Origin: [Mycobacterium] zoologicum
GTDB taxonomy: Bacteria; Actinomycetota; Actinomycetes; Mycobacteriales; Mycobacteriaceae
DNA length: 64,000 nucleotides
NCBI RefSeq assembly: GCF_020172665.1
Contig: NZ_CP083985.1
Span: forward strand, 2,534,953 to 2,598,952
Reading direction: 5' to 3'
Each line of letters opens with the position of its first letter. Position 1 is the stretch's first letter. Positions 30,247-37,723 of this stretch are shown in pieces. A model generated the notes under the pieces. The model was not told the origin of the DNA and did not search any database. It saw nothing but the letters and a program-made list of their open reading frames with translations. Both the position numbers and the translations under genes were made by a program.

Positions 30247-31646
30247 GGGGTCACCCCGCCGGAGTAGTAGCACTCCAAACACTGCCCGGACTTGACCGAT
30301 TCCTCGTTGACGAGCGGACAGCCACACGGGCACGTCTGGTCAGTGCCAGAAATAGCGGCACCCATACCTACAGAGCCGGTTTCCGGCCCATCTTCCGGCC
30401 CTTCTTCTTGGGGGTAAGGGGTACGTACGTCAAAATCTGGCACTGAATTGGGGTCGAGCGCTCCGGGGTCGATATCGTCGGCCAGGCGGTAATACCAGCG
30501 CGTTGCGTCTCGTCCCGCGTGCTGAACTTCATGCTCATCGCACTGGAGAACGCCGAGCATGTGCAAGGCCTGTAACTGCCGGTCGACGGTGGCGCGGGGC
30601 TTGCCCAGACGCTTGCGTACGTCGGCGGTCGGGCTGTTCGGGTGCCGAGCGATGTCGTCGATGATCGCCAACCGCAGCGGCGGCATGCTGTCGCGGGCGC
30701 ATCGGATCGCCAGCCGCAACGCTGCGTTGCGTTTGACCCCGATGGCGACACCGCCACGGACCACCTGGGCGAGCTGCTTAGCGAATCGGGTGGGCATCTC
30801 CGGGGCGTGAGCGTCGATCACATCGCCCCGATAGTCGTACTCGACTCCGGTGCGCGATAGCGTCACCAAATCCGCAGCCGACAGCAGCACGTCGGTCTCA
30901 GTCGCAGTGAGCTGCACCGGTGCGGCTGACATTCCGGCAATGACGGCGGCAGCAGCGTCAGCCAACTCGGCGCGCATCTGAACTTCGCTGCCCGTGTTGC
31001 CGATGGCCTTGCGGCCCGCAGCTTGGCGACCCTTGGTCGAGTCCATGCGGATCAGTACGAACCTGTCACCCATAGCCGCAATGACCGCGTGCGCCTTGTC
31101 CCATGCGGTCGTCACGGCTCCGATGACGGCGATGCGGCCTGCCCATTCCAGCGTCATGCCGCCGTCTGAGCCGACGTTGCGTGACCACCGTCCGTCGTAG
31201 ACCTCACGCTTTGCCGCAAGCACTTCGTTGCGGGCCTCGCCGGACATCGACAGGATGCTGGTCACGTCCTTGATGACCAGGACGCCGCGCGATCCGATCT
31301 TGCGAAGTAGGCCGCCCGTAGCGTCCTTGGCGCGGTCCTTGCGTCCCGTCGCCGACAGCAATGCACCGGCCGATGAGATGGTGCTGGTAATGACAGCTCC
31401 GATGCCGTCAAGCGCCTGCACGGTCTCGGTTTTCGCATTGCCAGACCCCGAGACCAGCAGTAGCCATAACGGGTCACCGTCGAGCCGTTCCACGGCAGCG
31501 GTTGCCAGCACCGCATCGAGTGCATCGGTGTCGTAATCGTCGCCGAGCCACCGTCGAAAAACCGTGTGTGCGTCAGTGAGTGAACTTGGCTGATACTTCC
31601 CGCTGGCGACCAGCTCCCGGCCGCGGGCAATGGTGTCGTCGGTCAT
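30243..31646 (-). CDS. P-loop (AAA+-like) ATPase with winged helix and zinc ribbon
   Basis: 467 aa. Walker A SGSGNAKT at residues 66-73, a Walker-B-like strand VLVIKD (~122-127), a sensor-like strand IAVIGAVTTAWD (~172-183) and an arginine in MGDRFVLIRM (~192-201). A winged helix follows near residues 330-380 (DVRKRLGKPRATVDRQLQ), and the C-terminus has a Cys ribbon (CPCGCP...QCLEC). Best read as the element's replication initiator/helicase, the position held by the large P-loop proteins of phiRv1/phiRv2. ATG coupled to the upstream DUF6011-type gene. No primase motif is seen. Exact biochemical role is inferred. Confidence 0.7.
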   Translation of the reverse strand: MTDDTIARGRELVASGKYQPSSLTDAHTVFRRWLGDDYDTDALDAVLATAAVERLDGDPLWLLLVSGSGNAKTETVQALDGIGAVITSTISSAGALLSATGRKDRAKDATGGLLRKIGSRGVLVIKDVTSILSMSGEARNEVLAAKREVYDGRWSRNVGSDGGMTLEWAGRIAVIGAVTTAWDKAHAVIAAMGDRFVLIRMDSTKGRQAAGRKAIGNTGSEVQMRAELADAAAAVIAGMSAAPVQLTATETDVLLSAADLVTLSRTGVEYDYRGDVIDAHAPEMPTRFAKQLAQVVRGGVAIGVKRNAALRLAIRCARDSMPPLRLAIIDDIARHPNSPTADVRKRLGKPRATVDRQLQALHMLGVLQCDEHEVQHAGRDATRWYYRLADDIDPGALDPNSVPDFDVRTPYPQEEGPEDGPETGSVGMGAAISGTDQTCPCGCPLVNEESVKSGQCLECYYSGGVTP

Positions 31647-31795
31647 GCACTCACCCCGGCACGTTCGTCGCAGACTGGCCCCCGGCCGCGCTCAACGCTG
31701 GCCGCAGCCGTCAATGGTCTTGAACAGCAGTCGCAGCGGCATCCCAGAATCAAGCCGCGTCGCTCCGCTTCGGCGATCAGTTCGGCGTCCGTCAT
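31643..31795 (-). CDS. 50-aa Cys-rich protein, DUF6011-like
   Basis: Starts at ATG 31795 within the preceding gene's stop and ends overlapping the ATPase start (both ATGA). GCRCDCCSRPLT followed by SVERGRGPVC is the C-x2-C-x-R-x-L-T ... GxGPxC treble-clef-like motif of small DUF6011 proteins in actinobacteria and their phages. Probably zinc-binding. Short enough to be missed by default gene callers, but motif plus tight coupling support it. Confidence 0.75.
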   Translation of the reverse strand: MTDAELIAEAERRGLILGCRCDCCSRPLTAAASVERGRGPVCDERAGVSA

Positions 31796-32091
31796 CGCAG
31801 CACCGCCTCAACCTCAACCGGAACGATCGGCTGGAATCCGGCCCTACGCAGGTGATCGACGGTGCGCTGCCAGGACTCGGCCTGATGCTCGGTCAGCGGC
31901 ACGCCGTCGTAGTGCCACGGGTCGGCGCGACCGCAGTCCAAGATGGCCAGCCGCTGGGACGCGGCGCGACGGCGCTTCCACTCCGCGACGGAGCAGCTAG
32001 ACTGGGCGGTGGTGTGAATGGTGGCGGTGGCCCTGGCGGAAGCTGGGGCCGCTTCCTTTTCCGGCGGGCCTCCCCGCTGCGGGGCGGTCAT
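31792..32091 (-). CDS. hypothetical element protein (99 aa)
   Basis: Not recognised. N-terminal 30 residues are Ala/Pro-rich and probably disordered; the rest has AEWKRRRAASQRLAILD and a helical HQAESWQRTVDHLRRAGF segment with a short strand (PIVPVEVEAVL). ATG overlaps the 87-aa gene stop, and its stop overlaps the DUF6011-like start. Second gene of the minus-strand operon; early or replication-associated by position. Confidence 0.6.
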   Translation of the reverse strand: MTAPQRGGPPEKEAAPASARATATIHTTAQSSCSVAEWKRRRAASQRLAILDCGRADPWHYDGVPLTEHQAESWQRTVDHLRRAGFQPIVPVEVEAVLR

Positions 32092-32351
32092 TCGGCACCA
32101 CCCGCGCTACGGAGCCGACGGGCCTTGGCCGACTTCAGAGCTAACGCCGCGAAGTACGCCTTGCGAGCGTTCTCCGCGCGCTTGGCGCGCTCGTCGGGCG
32201 GCAGTACCCCGTTGGGGTCAACCTCCCGTTCAAAGCGCTCATCGAACTTCGCGCGGGCGTTACGGGTACGCGCTGACCGGTCGGTGGTAATCGCCCACGA
32301 CGTGTGTGCGGCGATTTGGGCGCGAAGTACGCGTTCGGATTCGGTAATCAA
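32088..32351 (-). CDS. hypothetical basic helical protein, first gene of element operon
   Basis: 87 aa, rich in Arg/Ala helices (WAITTDRSARTRNARAKFDE, EVDPNGVLPPDERAKRAE). Such proteins are common as short conserved hypotheticals in mycobacterial accessory DNA. An in-frame TAG lies five codons upstream and no ATG or GTG follows early, so the start must be TTG 32351 or the CTG before it. Its only ribosome-site candidate, GAAGG, sits in the 3' arm of the adjacent hairpin. Function unknown. Confidence 0.65.
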   Translation of the reverse strand: MITESERVLRAQIAAHTSWAITTDRSARTRNARAKFDERFEREVDPNGVLPPDERAKRAENARKAYFAALALKSAKARRLRSAGGAE

Positions 32352-32353
32352 CA

Positions 32354-32380
32354 GACGGGCCTTCTACTCGAAGGCCCGTC
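32354..32380 (-). promoter_or_regulatory. hairpin covering the ribosome site of the element operon
   Basis: GACGGGCCTTC-TACTC-GAAGGCCCGTC: a perfect 11-bp stem with 5-nt loop, ending 2 nt before the TTG start. On the mRNA, GAAGG (the only Shine-Dalgarno candidate) lies in the 3' arm and would be paired. There is no T tract after it. It may act as a translational gate or as a dimeric operator; both are inference. Confidence 0.6.
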
Positions 32381-32469
32381 AAGACCTACCCCTTAGGGGC
32401 GTACATCCCGGTAGTGGAGTCGTAGCCGGGATGGGCGACTTAGCACAGTGTATGCGGTGCGGTGTGCTC
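32381..32469 (-). promoter_or_regulatory. promoter/operator region of the element operon
   Basis: 89 bp between the integrase transcription unit and the main operon, both on the minus strand. It holds two further short inverted repeats, CCCC-TTA-GGGG (near 32390-32400) and CCCGG...CCGGG (near 32408-32432), and an extended -10-like TGTGCTAAGT on the minus strand. This is the only gap in the first 4 kb of the operon, so the promoter is expected here; exact elements are uncertain. Confidence 0.4.
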
Positions 32470-32844
32470 TCAGCGCGTTAGCCGATACTCGGCGTGTCCG
32501 CCCAATGCCGCAGCCGCCAACTCTGTGCCCAACGCGAAGAAATTGAAGCTGCCAGAGTAGTCACATCGCTTGTTCATGCAGCACAGCTTGACGTTGTAGC
32601 TATTGGTCGGATGATGTAATGCCATCCGAAATCCGTGGTGACCCAAGCTGAGATCGCCTACGTATTCCTTCCTGGGTCCCCGCGGATGCATTCGGATCGA
32701 GTCCTCCTCGCGCGGCCCGTCGTCATGCTCGTAGACGTACAGCCCGATATGCACGATGAAGTGCCCTCGCGGACAAAGCACCCTGATGTCAGTTGGTTTG
32801 CCGCGCAATAGGTCTCGGATCGTATGTGCCGTTTCGGTGTTCAT
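32470..32844 (-). CDS. zinc-ribbon-like protein coupled to the integrase
   Basis: 124 aa, ATG 32844 overlapping the integrase stop by 4 nt. CPRGH near residue 24 and CCMNKRC near residue 88 give a split Cys/His set; between them a charged loop (EHDDGPREEDSIRMHPRG). The C-terminal LGTELAAAALGGHAEYRLT is helical. It resembles small actinobacteriophage proteins but I do not recognise a family. Being translated right behind the integrase, it could be a recombination directionality or accessory factor, although it lacks a winged-helix excisionase look. Confidence 0.6.
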   Translation of the reverse strand: MNTETAHTIRDLLRGKPTDIRVLCPRGHFIVHIGLYVYEHDDGPREEDSIRMHPRGPRKEYVGDLSLGHHGFRMALHHPTNSYNVKLCCMNKRCDYSGSFNFFALGTELAAAALGGHAEYRLTR

Positions 32845-33743
32845 AACTCCCCTAGGTTCAACCCGCGCGCCTCGGCTGCGGCGCGCTCGGCGGCCGATGC
32901 TGTGGTGTACCGGTCCAGCATCGAGCGCGATGACCAGCCCGCCACCGCCATCAGCCCCTGTTCCGATCCGCCCGCGCGCAGCCACCGCGTCGCCGCGGTG
33001 GATCGCAACAGGTGCACGTGAAAACCGTTGATGCCGGCGCGCTCTGCGCGGATCTTCAGCGTGCGGTCCAGGCCGTGATAGGCCAGTCCTTGGCCGTTGC
33101 CGCCGAGCCACATCACCGGGCCGTCAGCGAGCCGGTGGCCACGTCGCACGCGCAGGTAGCGATCCACCGCAGCGGCGGTCTGCGGACCGAACGGCACGAC
33201 ACGTCCTTTGCCGCCCTTGCCGCGCCGCACCACGGCGATCCCCCGCGACACGTCGATGTCGTCGGGGAGCGCCATTCCGAGGAGTTCGCCGGCCCGGACG
33301 CCGGTCTCGGCCATGAACCGAATGACCGCCTCGTCTCGGCGGTCGATGAAGTCCTTGCCCGCGCAGGCCTTGACGAGCGCCTTGAGCTGGTCATCACTGA
33401 GGGCCTGGGTAACCTTCGTGTCGAGCTTGGGCGGGTCTAGGCCAGCCAGCGGATCGGATTCAAGTTCGCCCTCATCGACCAGCCACGCGACGAAGCGCCT
33501 CACGGCCTGGTGTCGGCTGCGGGCGGTGGCCGCCGCCGCACCACCGGCAAGCAGGTCGACCGTGAAGGCCTGCATGTTGGCGCGGGTGATCTCCGGCGGG
33601 GTTCCGCTGGTCTCGCACCACCGCAGGAACGCCAAGACACCTTCCCGGTAGGCGCTGACCGTGGCCTCGGATTTGCGCGCGGCACGCAGTGACAGCCGCC
33701 AGGAGTCGAGCAGCCCGCGCAAATCCAGCAAAGACTCACCCAT
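32841..33743 (-). CDS. int: tyrosine recombinase (integrase)
   Basis: 300 aa from ATG 33743 (MGESLLDLRGLL). N-terminal SAM-like core-binding domain (residues 1-100), then the catalytic domain with Arg in TGVRAGELLGMALPDD, Lys in RRGKGGKGRVV, the HLLRST box, Trp in AGWSSRSM and the nucleophile Tyr in MLDRYT. All catalytic residues are intact, so it should be active. The frame stays open to 33809 (22 more residues, with a GTG) but those lack domain character. It sits 75 bp from the ribC stop and 91 bp from the right core site. Confidence 0.93.
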   Translation of the reverse strand: MGESLLDLRGLLDSWRLSLRAARKSEATVSAYREGVLAFLRWCETSGTPPEITRANMQAFTVDLLAGGAAAATARSRHQAVRRFVAWLVDEGELESDPLAGLDPPKLDTKVTQALSDDQLKALVKACAGKDFIDRRDEAVIRFMAETGVRAGELLGMALPDDIDVSRGIAVVRRGKGGKGRVVPFGPQTAAAVDRYLRVRRGHRLADGPVMWLGGNGQGLAYHGLDRTLKIRAERAGINGFHVHLLRSTAATRWLRAGGSEQGLMAVAGWSSRSMLDRYTTASAAERAAAEARGLNLGEL

Positions 33744-33804
33744 GCCGAATATCTTGACATATAGCGGTGTGCTTACGTGGTAGCCTCGCCGTGACGGGCA
33801 AAGA

Positions 33805-33815
33805 TGCACGTCAAA
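33805..33815 (+). repeat. arm-type-like repeat, right end
   Basis: TGCACGTCAAA, one base different from TGCAGGTCAA at the left end and at 26940. It lies 19 bp inside the right core, between integrase and ribC stop, and has the same orientation as the left copy. Putative integrase arm site. Confidence 0.4.
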
Positions 33816-33818
33816 CCA

Positions 33819-34421
33819 CTAAGGTCGGGCAAGCAATCGCTCAACATACTTCGCTATCACGTCGACCTCCAGGTTGACCCGCGTTCCCACCGGCGCGCGG
33901 CCCAGCGTGGTCAGTTCCAATGTGGTCGGAATCAACGACACCTCGAAGAAGTCATCCGGATCACACCCCAGCCCGGCCACGGTCAGCGAGATGCCGTCGA
34001 CGGTGATAGAGCCCTTGTGCACCACGTAGCGGGCCAGTTCGCGGGGCAGTGCGATGCGCACCACCTCCCAGTGCTCGGCGGGCGTTCGGGCCACCACGGC
34101 CCCGGTGCCGTCGACGTGTCCCTGCACGATGTGCCCACCCAGCCGGCTGCCCACCGAGGCCGCCCGCTCCAGGTTGACGCGGCTTCCCGGCGACAGTTTG
34201 TCCAGACTGGACCGCTGCAGGGTCTCATGCATGACGTCGGCGGAGAACCGTCCGCCGGGCAGTACCTCGACCACGGTCAGGCAGACGCCGTTGACGGCGA
34301 TCGAGTCGCCATGCCGGGCGTCGGAGGTGACGGTGGGCCCCTCGATGACCAGGCGCGCGGCGTCGGTCAGCTCATCACGGCTGACCAGCTCGCCCAGCTC
34401 CTCGACGATTCCGGTGAACAT
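33819..34421 (-). CDS. ribC: riboflavin synthase, alpha chain (3' end supplied by element)
   Basis: Dismutates two 6,7-dimethyl-8-ribityllumazine molecules to riboflavin. 200 aa with two lumazine-binding repeats: MFTGIVEELGELV ... GDSIAVNGVCLTV and GHIVQGHVDGTG ... SITVDGISLTV. ATG at 34421 is the family start; a GTG one codon before is less likely. The last ~9 codons (YVERLLARP) and the stop lie within the integrated element; the native tail is at 25336. The C-terminal helix mediates trimer contacts in this family, and the new tail preserves it. Divergent from lprG with a 38-bp gap. Confidence 0.96.
   Translation of the reverse strand: MFTGIVEELGELVSRDELTDAARLVIEGPTVTSDARHGDSIAVNGVCLTVVEVLPGGRFSADVMHETLQRSSLDKLSPGSRVNLERAASVGSRLGGHIVQGHVDGTGAVVARTPAEHWEVVRIALPRELARYVVHKGSITVDGISLTVAGLGCDPDDFFEVSLIPTTLELTTLGRAPVGTRVNLEVDVIAKYVERLLARP
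33834..33856 (+). repeat. right attachment site of the element, inside ribC
   Basis: CAATCGCTCAACATACTTCGCTA, 20/23 identical to the left site. TTCGCTA (33850-33856) is the identical 7-bp segment; host ribC lies to its right, element-derived sequence to its left. The site encodes IAKYVERL of ribC on the minus strand. Confidence 0.87.
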
Positions 34422-34462
34422 CACAACAGGCTAGCGGCCCCCTACCGGGCGACCTCTATACG

Positions 34463-35161
34463 ATGTCACCCATGCGCAGACTTCTCATCGCCCTGGCCAC
34501 CGCCACCACCGCCGCCGCCCTGCTCGCGGGCTGCTCCGGCAAGGACGCCGGTGGACCACTGCCGGACGCGGCCACGCTGGTCAAGGAATCGGCCACCACC
34601 ACCGCCGACCTCAAGAGCGCGCACCTGGCCCTGTCGGTCGCCGGCCAGATCAAGAACCTCCCGGTCAAGACCCTCGAAGGTGATCTGACCAACCAGCCGA
34701 CCACGGCCGCCAAGGGCAGCGCCACCATCACCATGCTGGGCTCCGACCTCGACGCGAAGTTCGTGGTGATCGACGGCGACCTGTACGCGGCGATCACCGG
34801 CGACTCCTACGACAACCTCGGTTCGGCCGACAAGATCTACGACGTCGCGGCGATCCTGAGCCCGGAAAAGGGCCTGGCCAACCTGCTGAACACCATGGAG
34901 AACCCGAAAGCGCAGGGCCGCGACACCATCAACGGCGAGAAGGCCGTCCGGGTGTCCGGCGACGTTCCCGCCGATGACGTGAACAAGCTGGCACCGCAGC
35001 TCAAGGCGACCGCCCCCATCCCGGCCACCGTCTGGATCTCCGAGGACGGCGACCACCAGCTGGTGCAGGCCAGGCTCGACCCCAGCGCGGGTAACTCGAT
35101 CCAGATGACGCTGTCGAACTGGAACGCCCCGGTCACCGTCGAGAAGCCGGCTGGAGCGTGA
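34463..35161 (+). CDS. lprG: lipoarabinomannan carrier lipoprotein LprG
   Basis: Lipoprotein that binds triacylated glycolipids and helps carry them to the outer envelope with the P55 transporter. 232 aa. Signal peptide [20 protein letters not shown] with lipobox LLAGC; the mature LppX/LprG fold has [13 protein letters not shown] and the C-terminal [19 protein letters not shown]. Start is ATG 34463 or ATG 34472; a TATACG -10-like sequence at 34457-34462 would favour the second (leaderless). Its stop overlaps the P55 start, so the pair is cotranslated. Confidence 0.95.
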   Translation: MSPMRRLLIALATATTAAALLAGCSGKDAGGPLPDAATLVKESATTTADLKSAHLALSVAGQIKNLPVKTLEGDLTNQPTTAAKGSATITMLGSDLDAKFVVIDGDLYAAITGDSYDNLGSADKIYDVAAILSPEKGLANLLNTMENPKAQGRDTINGEKAVRVSGDVPADDVNKLAPQLKATAPIPATVWISEDGDHQLVQARLDPSAGNSIQMTLSNWNAPVTVEKPAGA

Positions 35162-36702
35162 TGCGGGCCAACCGCAAACTCGCGATCAGCGCGGGCAGCA
35201 TCGCTGTCCTGCTCGGGGCCCTCGACACCTATGTCGTGGTCACGATCATGCGCGACATCATGGCGCCGCAACCAGCCGGTGTCGGGATCCCGATCAACAA
35301 GATTCAGCAGCTCACCCCGATCATCACCTGCTATCTGCTGGGCTACATCGCCGCGATGCCGCTGCTGGGCCGGGCCTCCGACCGGTTCGGACGCAAGCTG
35401 CTGCTGCAGTTCAGCCTGGCGTTGTTCGCCGCCGGTTCGGTGGTCACGGCCATGTCGCTGGACCTGCAGACGCTGGTGATCGGCCGCACCGTGCAGGGCA
35501 TCGCGGCAGGTGCGCTGCTGCCGGTGACGTTCGCCCTCGGCGCCGACCTGTGGGCCCAGCGCAACCGGTCGGCGGTGCTCGGCTGGATCGCCGGCGCCCA
35601 GGAGCTCGGCAGCGTACTGGGCCCGCTGTACGGCATCTTCATCGTCTGGGCGCTGACCAGTTGGCGAGACGTGTTCTGGATCAACGTGCCGCTGACCCTG
35701 CTGGCCATGGCACTGATCCACTTCAGCCTTCCGTCGAAGTCCACCGACGGCCCCCGCGAGCGCGTCGACGTGGTCGGCGGGCTGCTGCTGGCGGCGATCC
35801 TGGGTCTGCTGACGATCGGGCTCTACAACCCCGACCCCAGCGCAAAACAGGCGCTGCCCGACCACGGCCTGGTGTACCTGGCGGTCGCCGCGGTCGCACT
35901 GGTGGCGTTCGCGGTCTGGGAGATCAAGTCGCCGACCAAGCTGATCGACCCCGAAGGTGCCCGATTCGGCCCGTTCCTGGCCGCGCTGGGCTCCTCCCTT
36001 GCTGCCGGCGCCGCGCTGATGGTCACCCTGGTCGACGTCGAACTGTTCGGTCAGGGCGTGCTCGGCAAGAGCCAGAACGAGGCAGCGATGCTGCTGCTGT
36101 GGTTCCTGATCGCGCTGCCGATCGGTGCCGTGGCAGGTGGCGCGATCGCGACCAGGGCCGGTGACCGAGTGGTGACGTTTGCGGGCCTGCTGGTCGCCGC
36201 GGTGGGCTACTGGTTCATCTCGAAGTGGCCGGTGGACCTGATGTCCTACCACCACGACGTATTCGGGCTGAGCCTTCCGGCCGCCCACACCGACCAGCTG
36301 GTCGCCGGGCTGGGTCTGGGTCTGGTGATCGGCCCGCTGACGTCAGCGGTGATGCGGGTGGTGCCGCCGCGTGAGCACGGCATCGCCGCCGCTGGTGTGG
36401 TGGTGGCCCGGATGACCGGGATGCTGGTCGGAATGGCCGCGCTGAGCGCGTGGGGGCTCTATCGGTTCAACCAGATCCTGGCCGGCAAAACCACGCCGAA
36501 CGGCAATCTGGCCGAGAAGGTCGAAGCCATCGCGCGCAACTCCCGAGAGGCCTTCGCGGCGATGTACGGCGAGATCTTCGGGATCACCGCCCTGATCTGT
36601 GTGGCCGGTGCGGTGCTGGGGTTGTTCATCGGCAGCAATGCCGATCACGTCTCCGACCCCGAGACTTCGGAATCCCAAGCCACGGTGCCCACCGCGGGCT
36701 GA
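35158..36702 (+). CDS. P55-family MFS efflux/lipid transporter
   Basis: Corresponds to Rv1410c (P55), which works with LprG in triacylglyceride/LAM transport and drug tolerance. 514 aa with about 14 hydrophobic spans. MFS motif A appears as [10 protein letters not shown] after TM2; [11 protein letters not shown] in TM1 contains the acidic residue region typical of DHA2-type proteins. GTG at 35158 overlaps the lprG stop (GTGATG); the ATG one codon on is equally usable. Inner membrane. Convergent with ribD, 1 bp between stops. Confidence 0.95.
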   Translation: MMRANRKLAISAGSIAVLLGALDTYVVVTIMRDIMAPQPAGVGIPINKIQQLTPIITCYLLGYIAAMPLLGRASDRFGRKLLLQFSLALFAAGSVVTAMSLDLQTLVIGRTVQGIAAGALLPVTFALGADLWAQRNRSAVLGWIAGAQELGSVLGPLYGIFIVWALTSWRDVFWINVPLTLLAMALIHFSLPSKSTDGPRERVDVVGGLLLAAILGLLTIGLYNPDPSAKQALPDHGLVYLAVAAVALVAFAVWEIKSPTKLIDPEGARFGPFLAALGSSLAAGAALMVTLVDVELFGQGVLGKSQNEAAMLLLWFLIALPIGAVAGGAIATRAGDRVVTFAGLLVAAVGYWFISKWPVDLMSYHHDVFGLSLPAAHTDQLVAGLGLGLVIGPLTSAVMRVVPPREHGIAAAGVVVARMTGMLVGMAALSAWGLYRFNQILAGKTTPNGNLAEKVEAIARNSREAFAAMYGEIFGITALICVAGAVLGLFIGSNADHVSDPETSESQATVPTAG

Positions 36703-36703
36703 G

Positions 36704-37723
36704 TCAGTTCGGGACCAGGCTCAGCAGCAGATCGGGCCCGATCGGCTGCACCGAGTCGTACCGCCAGCGCAACGCCCGGCCGATGCTGGACACCCCGACG
36801 TCGTCGACGGCGGTGACCGGCCCGCCCAGCAGGATCGGCGCCACGTAGGCCAGGATGCGATCGATCGCCCCTGCCCGCAGGAACGCGCCCGCCAGGGTCG
36901 GCCCGCCCTCGATCAGCACATCGGTGCGGTCGGCAAGGGCCCGCAGCACCTCGGCGGGATCGTGGGTGCGAATCACCATTGTGCGCGAGTCGTCGTTGAG
37001 CACCTTTGCCTCCGCGGAGATGTCACGCTCGCCCACCACCACCCGCAGCGGCTGCCGATCGGCCAGGGTGCCGTCCGGCAGCCGGGCGGTCAGAGTCGGG
37101 TCGTCGACGAGCACGGTGCCGGTGCCCACCACGATGGCCTCGGCGGCAGCCCGGCGGCGGTGCAGGTCGGCGCGGGCCGCCTCGCTGGTGATCCACTGGC
37201 TGGACCCGTCGGCGGCGGCGCTACGACCGTCGATGCTGGTGGCGTACTTCCAGGTGACATGCGGCCGGCCGGTGCGCTGCTTGTGCAGCCATTCGCGCAG
37301 CGGCCCGGACTGCACCGTGTCGGCCCGAACCCCGGCGATCACCTCGACACCGGCGGCGGTCAGCCGGGCGGCACCGTCGGCCGCAATCGGATTGGGGTCG
37401 GTGACGGCGTAGACCACCCGGGCCACGCCCGCCGCCAGCAGCGCCTCGGTACACGGCGGAGTCCTGCCGTGGTGATCGCACGGCTCCAGCGTGACCACCG
37501 CGGTGCCCCCGGCGGCCGAGCCGGCGGCCCGGCGCAGCGCCACCACCTCGGCGTGCGCTTCCCCGACCGGCTGGGTGCCGCCGACGCCGACCACCCGGTG
37601 CTCACGGTCGAGGATGACCGCGCCCACCGGCGGGTTGGGGTAGGTGGCGCCTTTGACCTTCTCGGCCTGTTCGACGGCCAGCAGCATGGCGGCGTCGTCG
37701 TCGAGCACCGGGTTGGCGCTCAC
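36704..37723 (-). CDS. ribD: bifunctional diaminohydroxyphosphoribosylaminopyrimidine deaminase / reductase
   Basis: Second and third steps of riboflavin synthesis. 339 aa. Deaminase domain zinc site HAEVVAL and [11 protein letters not shown]; reductase domain (from ~residue 150) with [35 protein letters not shown] and [16 protein letters not shown] 37723 overlaps the rpe stop (GTGA); open reading further upstream belongs to rpe. M. tuberculosis name ribG. Transcribed after fmt-rsmB-rpe. Confidence 0.97.
   Translation of the reverse strand: MSANPVLDDDAAMLLAVEQAEKVKGATYPNPPVGAVILDREHRVVGVGGTQPVGEAHAEVVALRRAAGSAAGGTAVVTLEPCDHHGRTPPCTEALLAAGVARVVYAVTDPNPIAADGAARLTAAGVEVIAGVRADTVQSGPLREWLHKQRTGRPHVTWKYATSIDGRSAAADGSSQWITSEAARADLHRRRAAAEAIVVGTGTVLVDDPTLTARLPDGTLADRQPLRVVVGERDISAEAKVLNDDSRTMVIRTHDPAEVLRALADRTDVLIEGGPTLAGAFLRAGAIDRILAYVAPILLGGPVTAVDDVGVSSIGRALRWRYDSVQPIGPDLLLSLVPN

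Larger units (their letters stand above)
25373..33856. mobile_element. integrated phage-satellite-like element in ribC
   Basis: About 8.48 kb, flanked by att repeats, with a tyrosine recombinase at the right end next to ribC. It carries three plus-strand genes on the left and a long minus-strand operon: P-loop ATPase, QueC-like enzyme, WhiB-like regulator, tiny zinc proteins, scaffold and HK97-fold capsid protein. No portal, terminase, protease, tail or lysis genes are present, so it cannot form phage alone. The general plan (integrase at one end, replication ATPase mid-operon, capsid at the far end, short opposing genes) resembles phiRv1/phiRv2 of M. tuberculosis as I recall them. Intact frames throughout suggest a functional rather than decayed element. 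Confidence 0.88.

Noticed and set aside
29659-30333. Longer QueC-like protein starting at 30333
   Set aside because: The extra 29 residues are the antisense-like end of the ATPase gene's region and lack homology; the GTG at 30246 overlaps the upstream stop like all other genes of the operon.
29659-31646. QatABCD-type defence operon (ATPase plus QueC-like)
   Set aside because: The ATPase has a winged helix and Cys ribbon instead of a KAP-type domain, and no QatB or TatD-like nuclease gene is present; kept only as a possibility for the QueC-like enzyme.
33741-33790. TTGACA on the plus strand near the integrase start as a promoter
   Set aside because: No -10 at proper spacing, and it would point into the antisense strand of ribC with no gene behind it.
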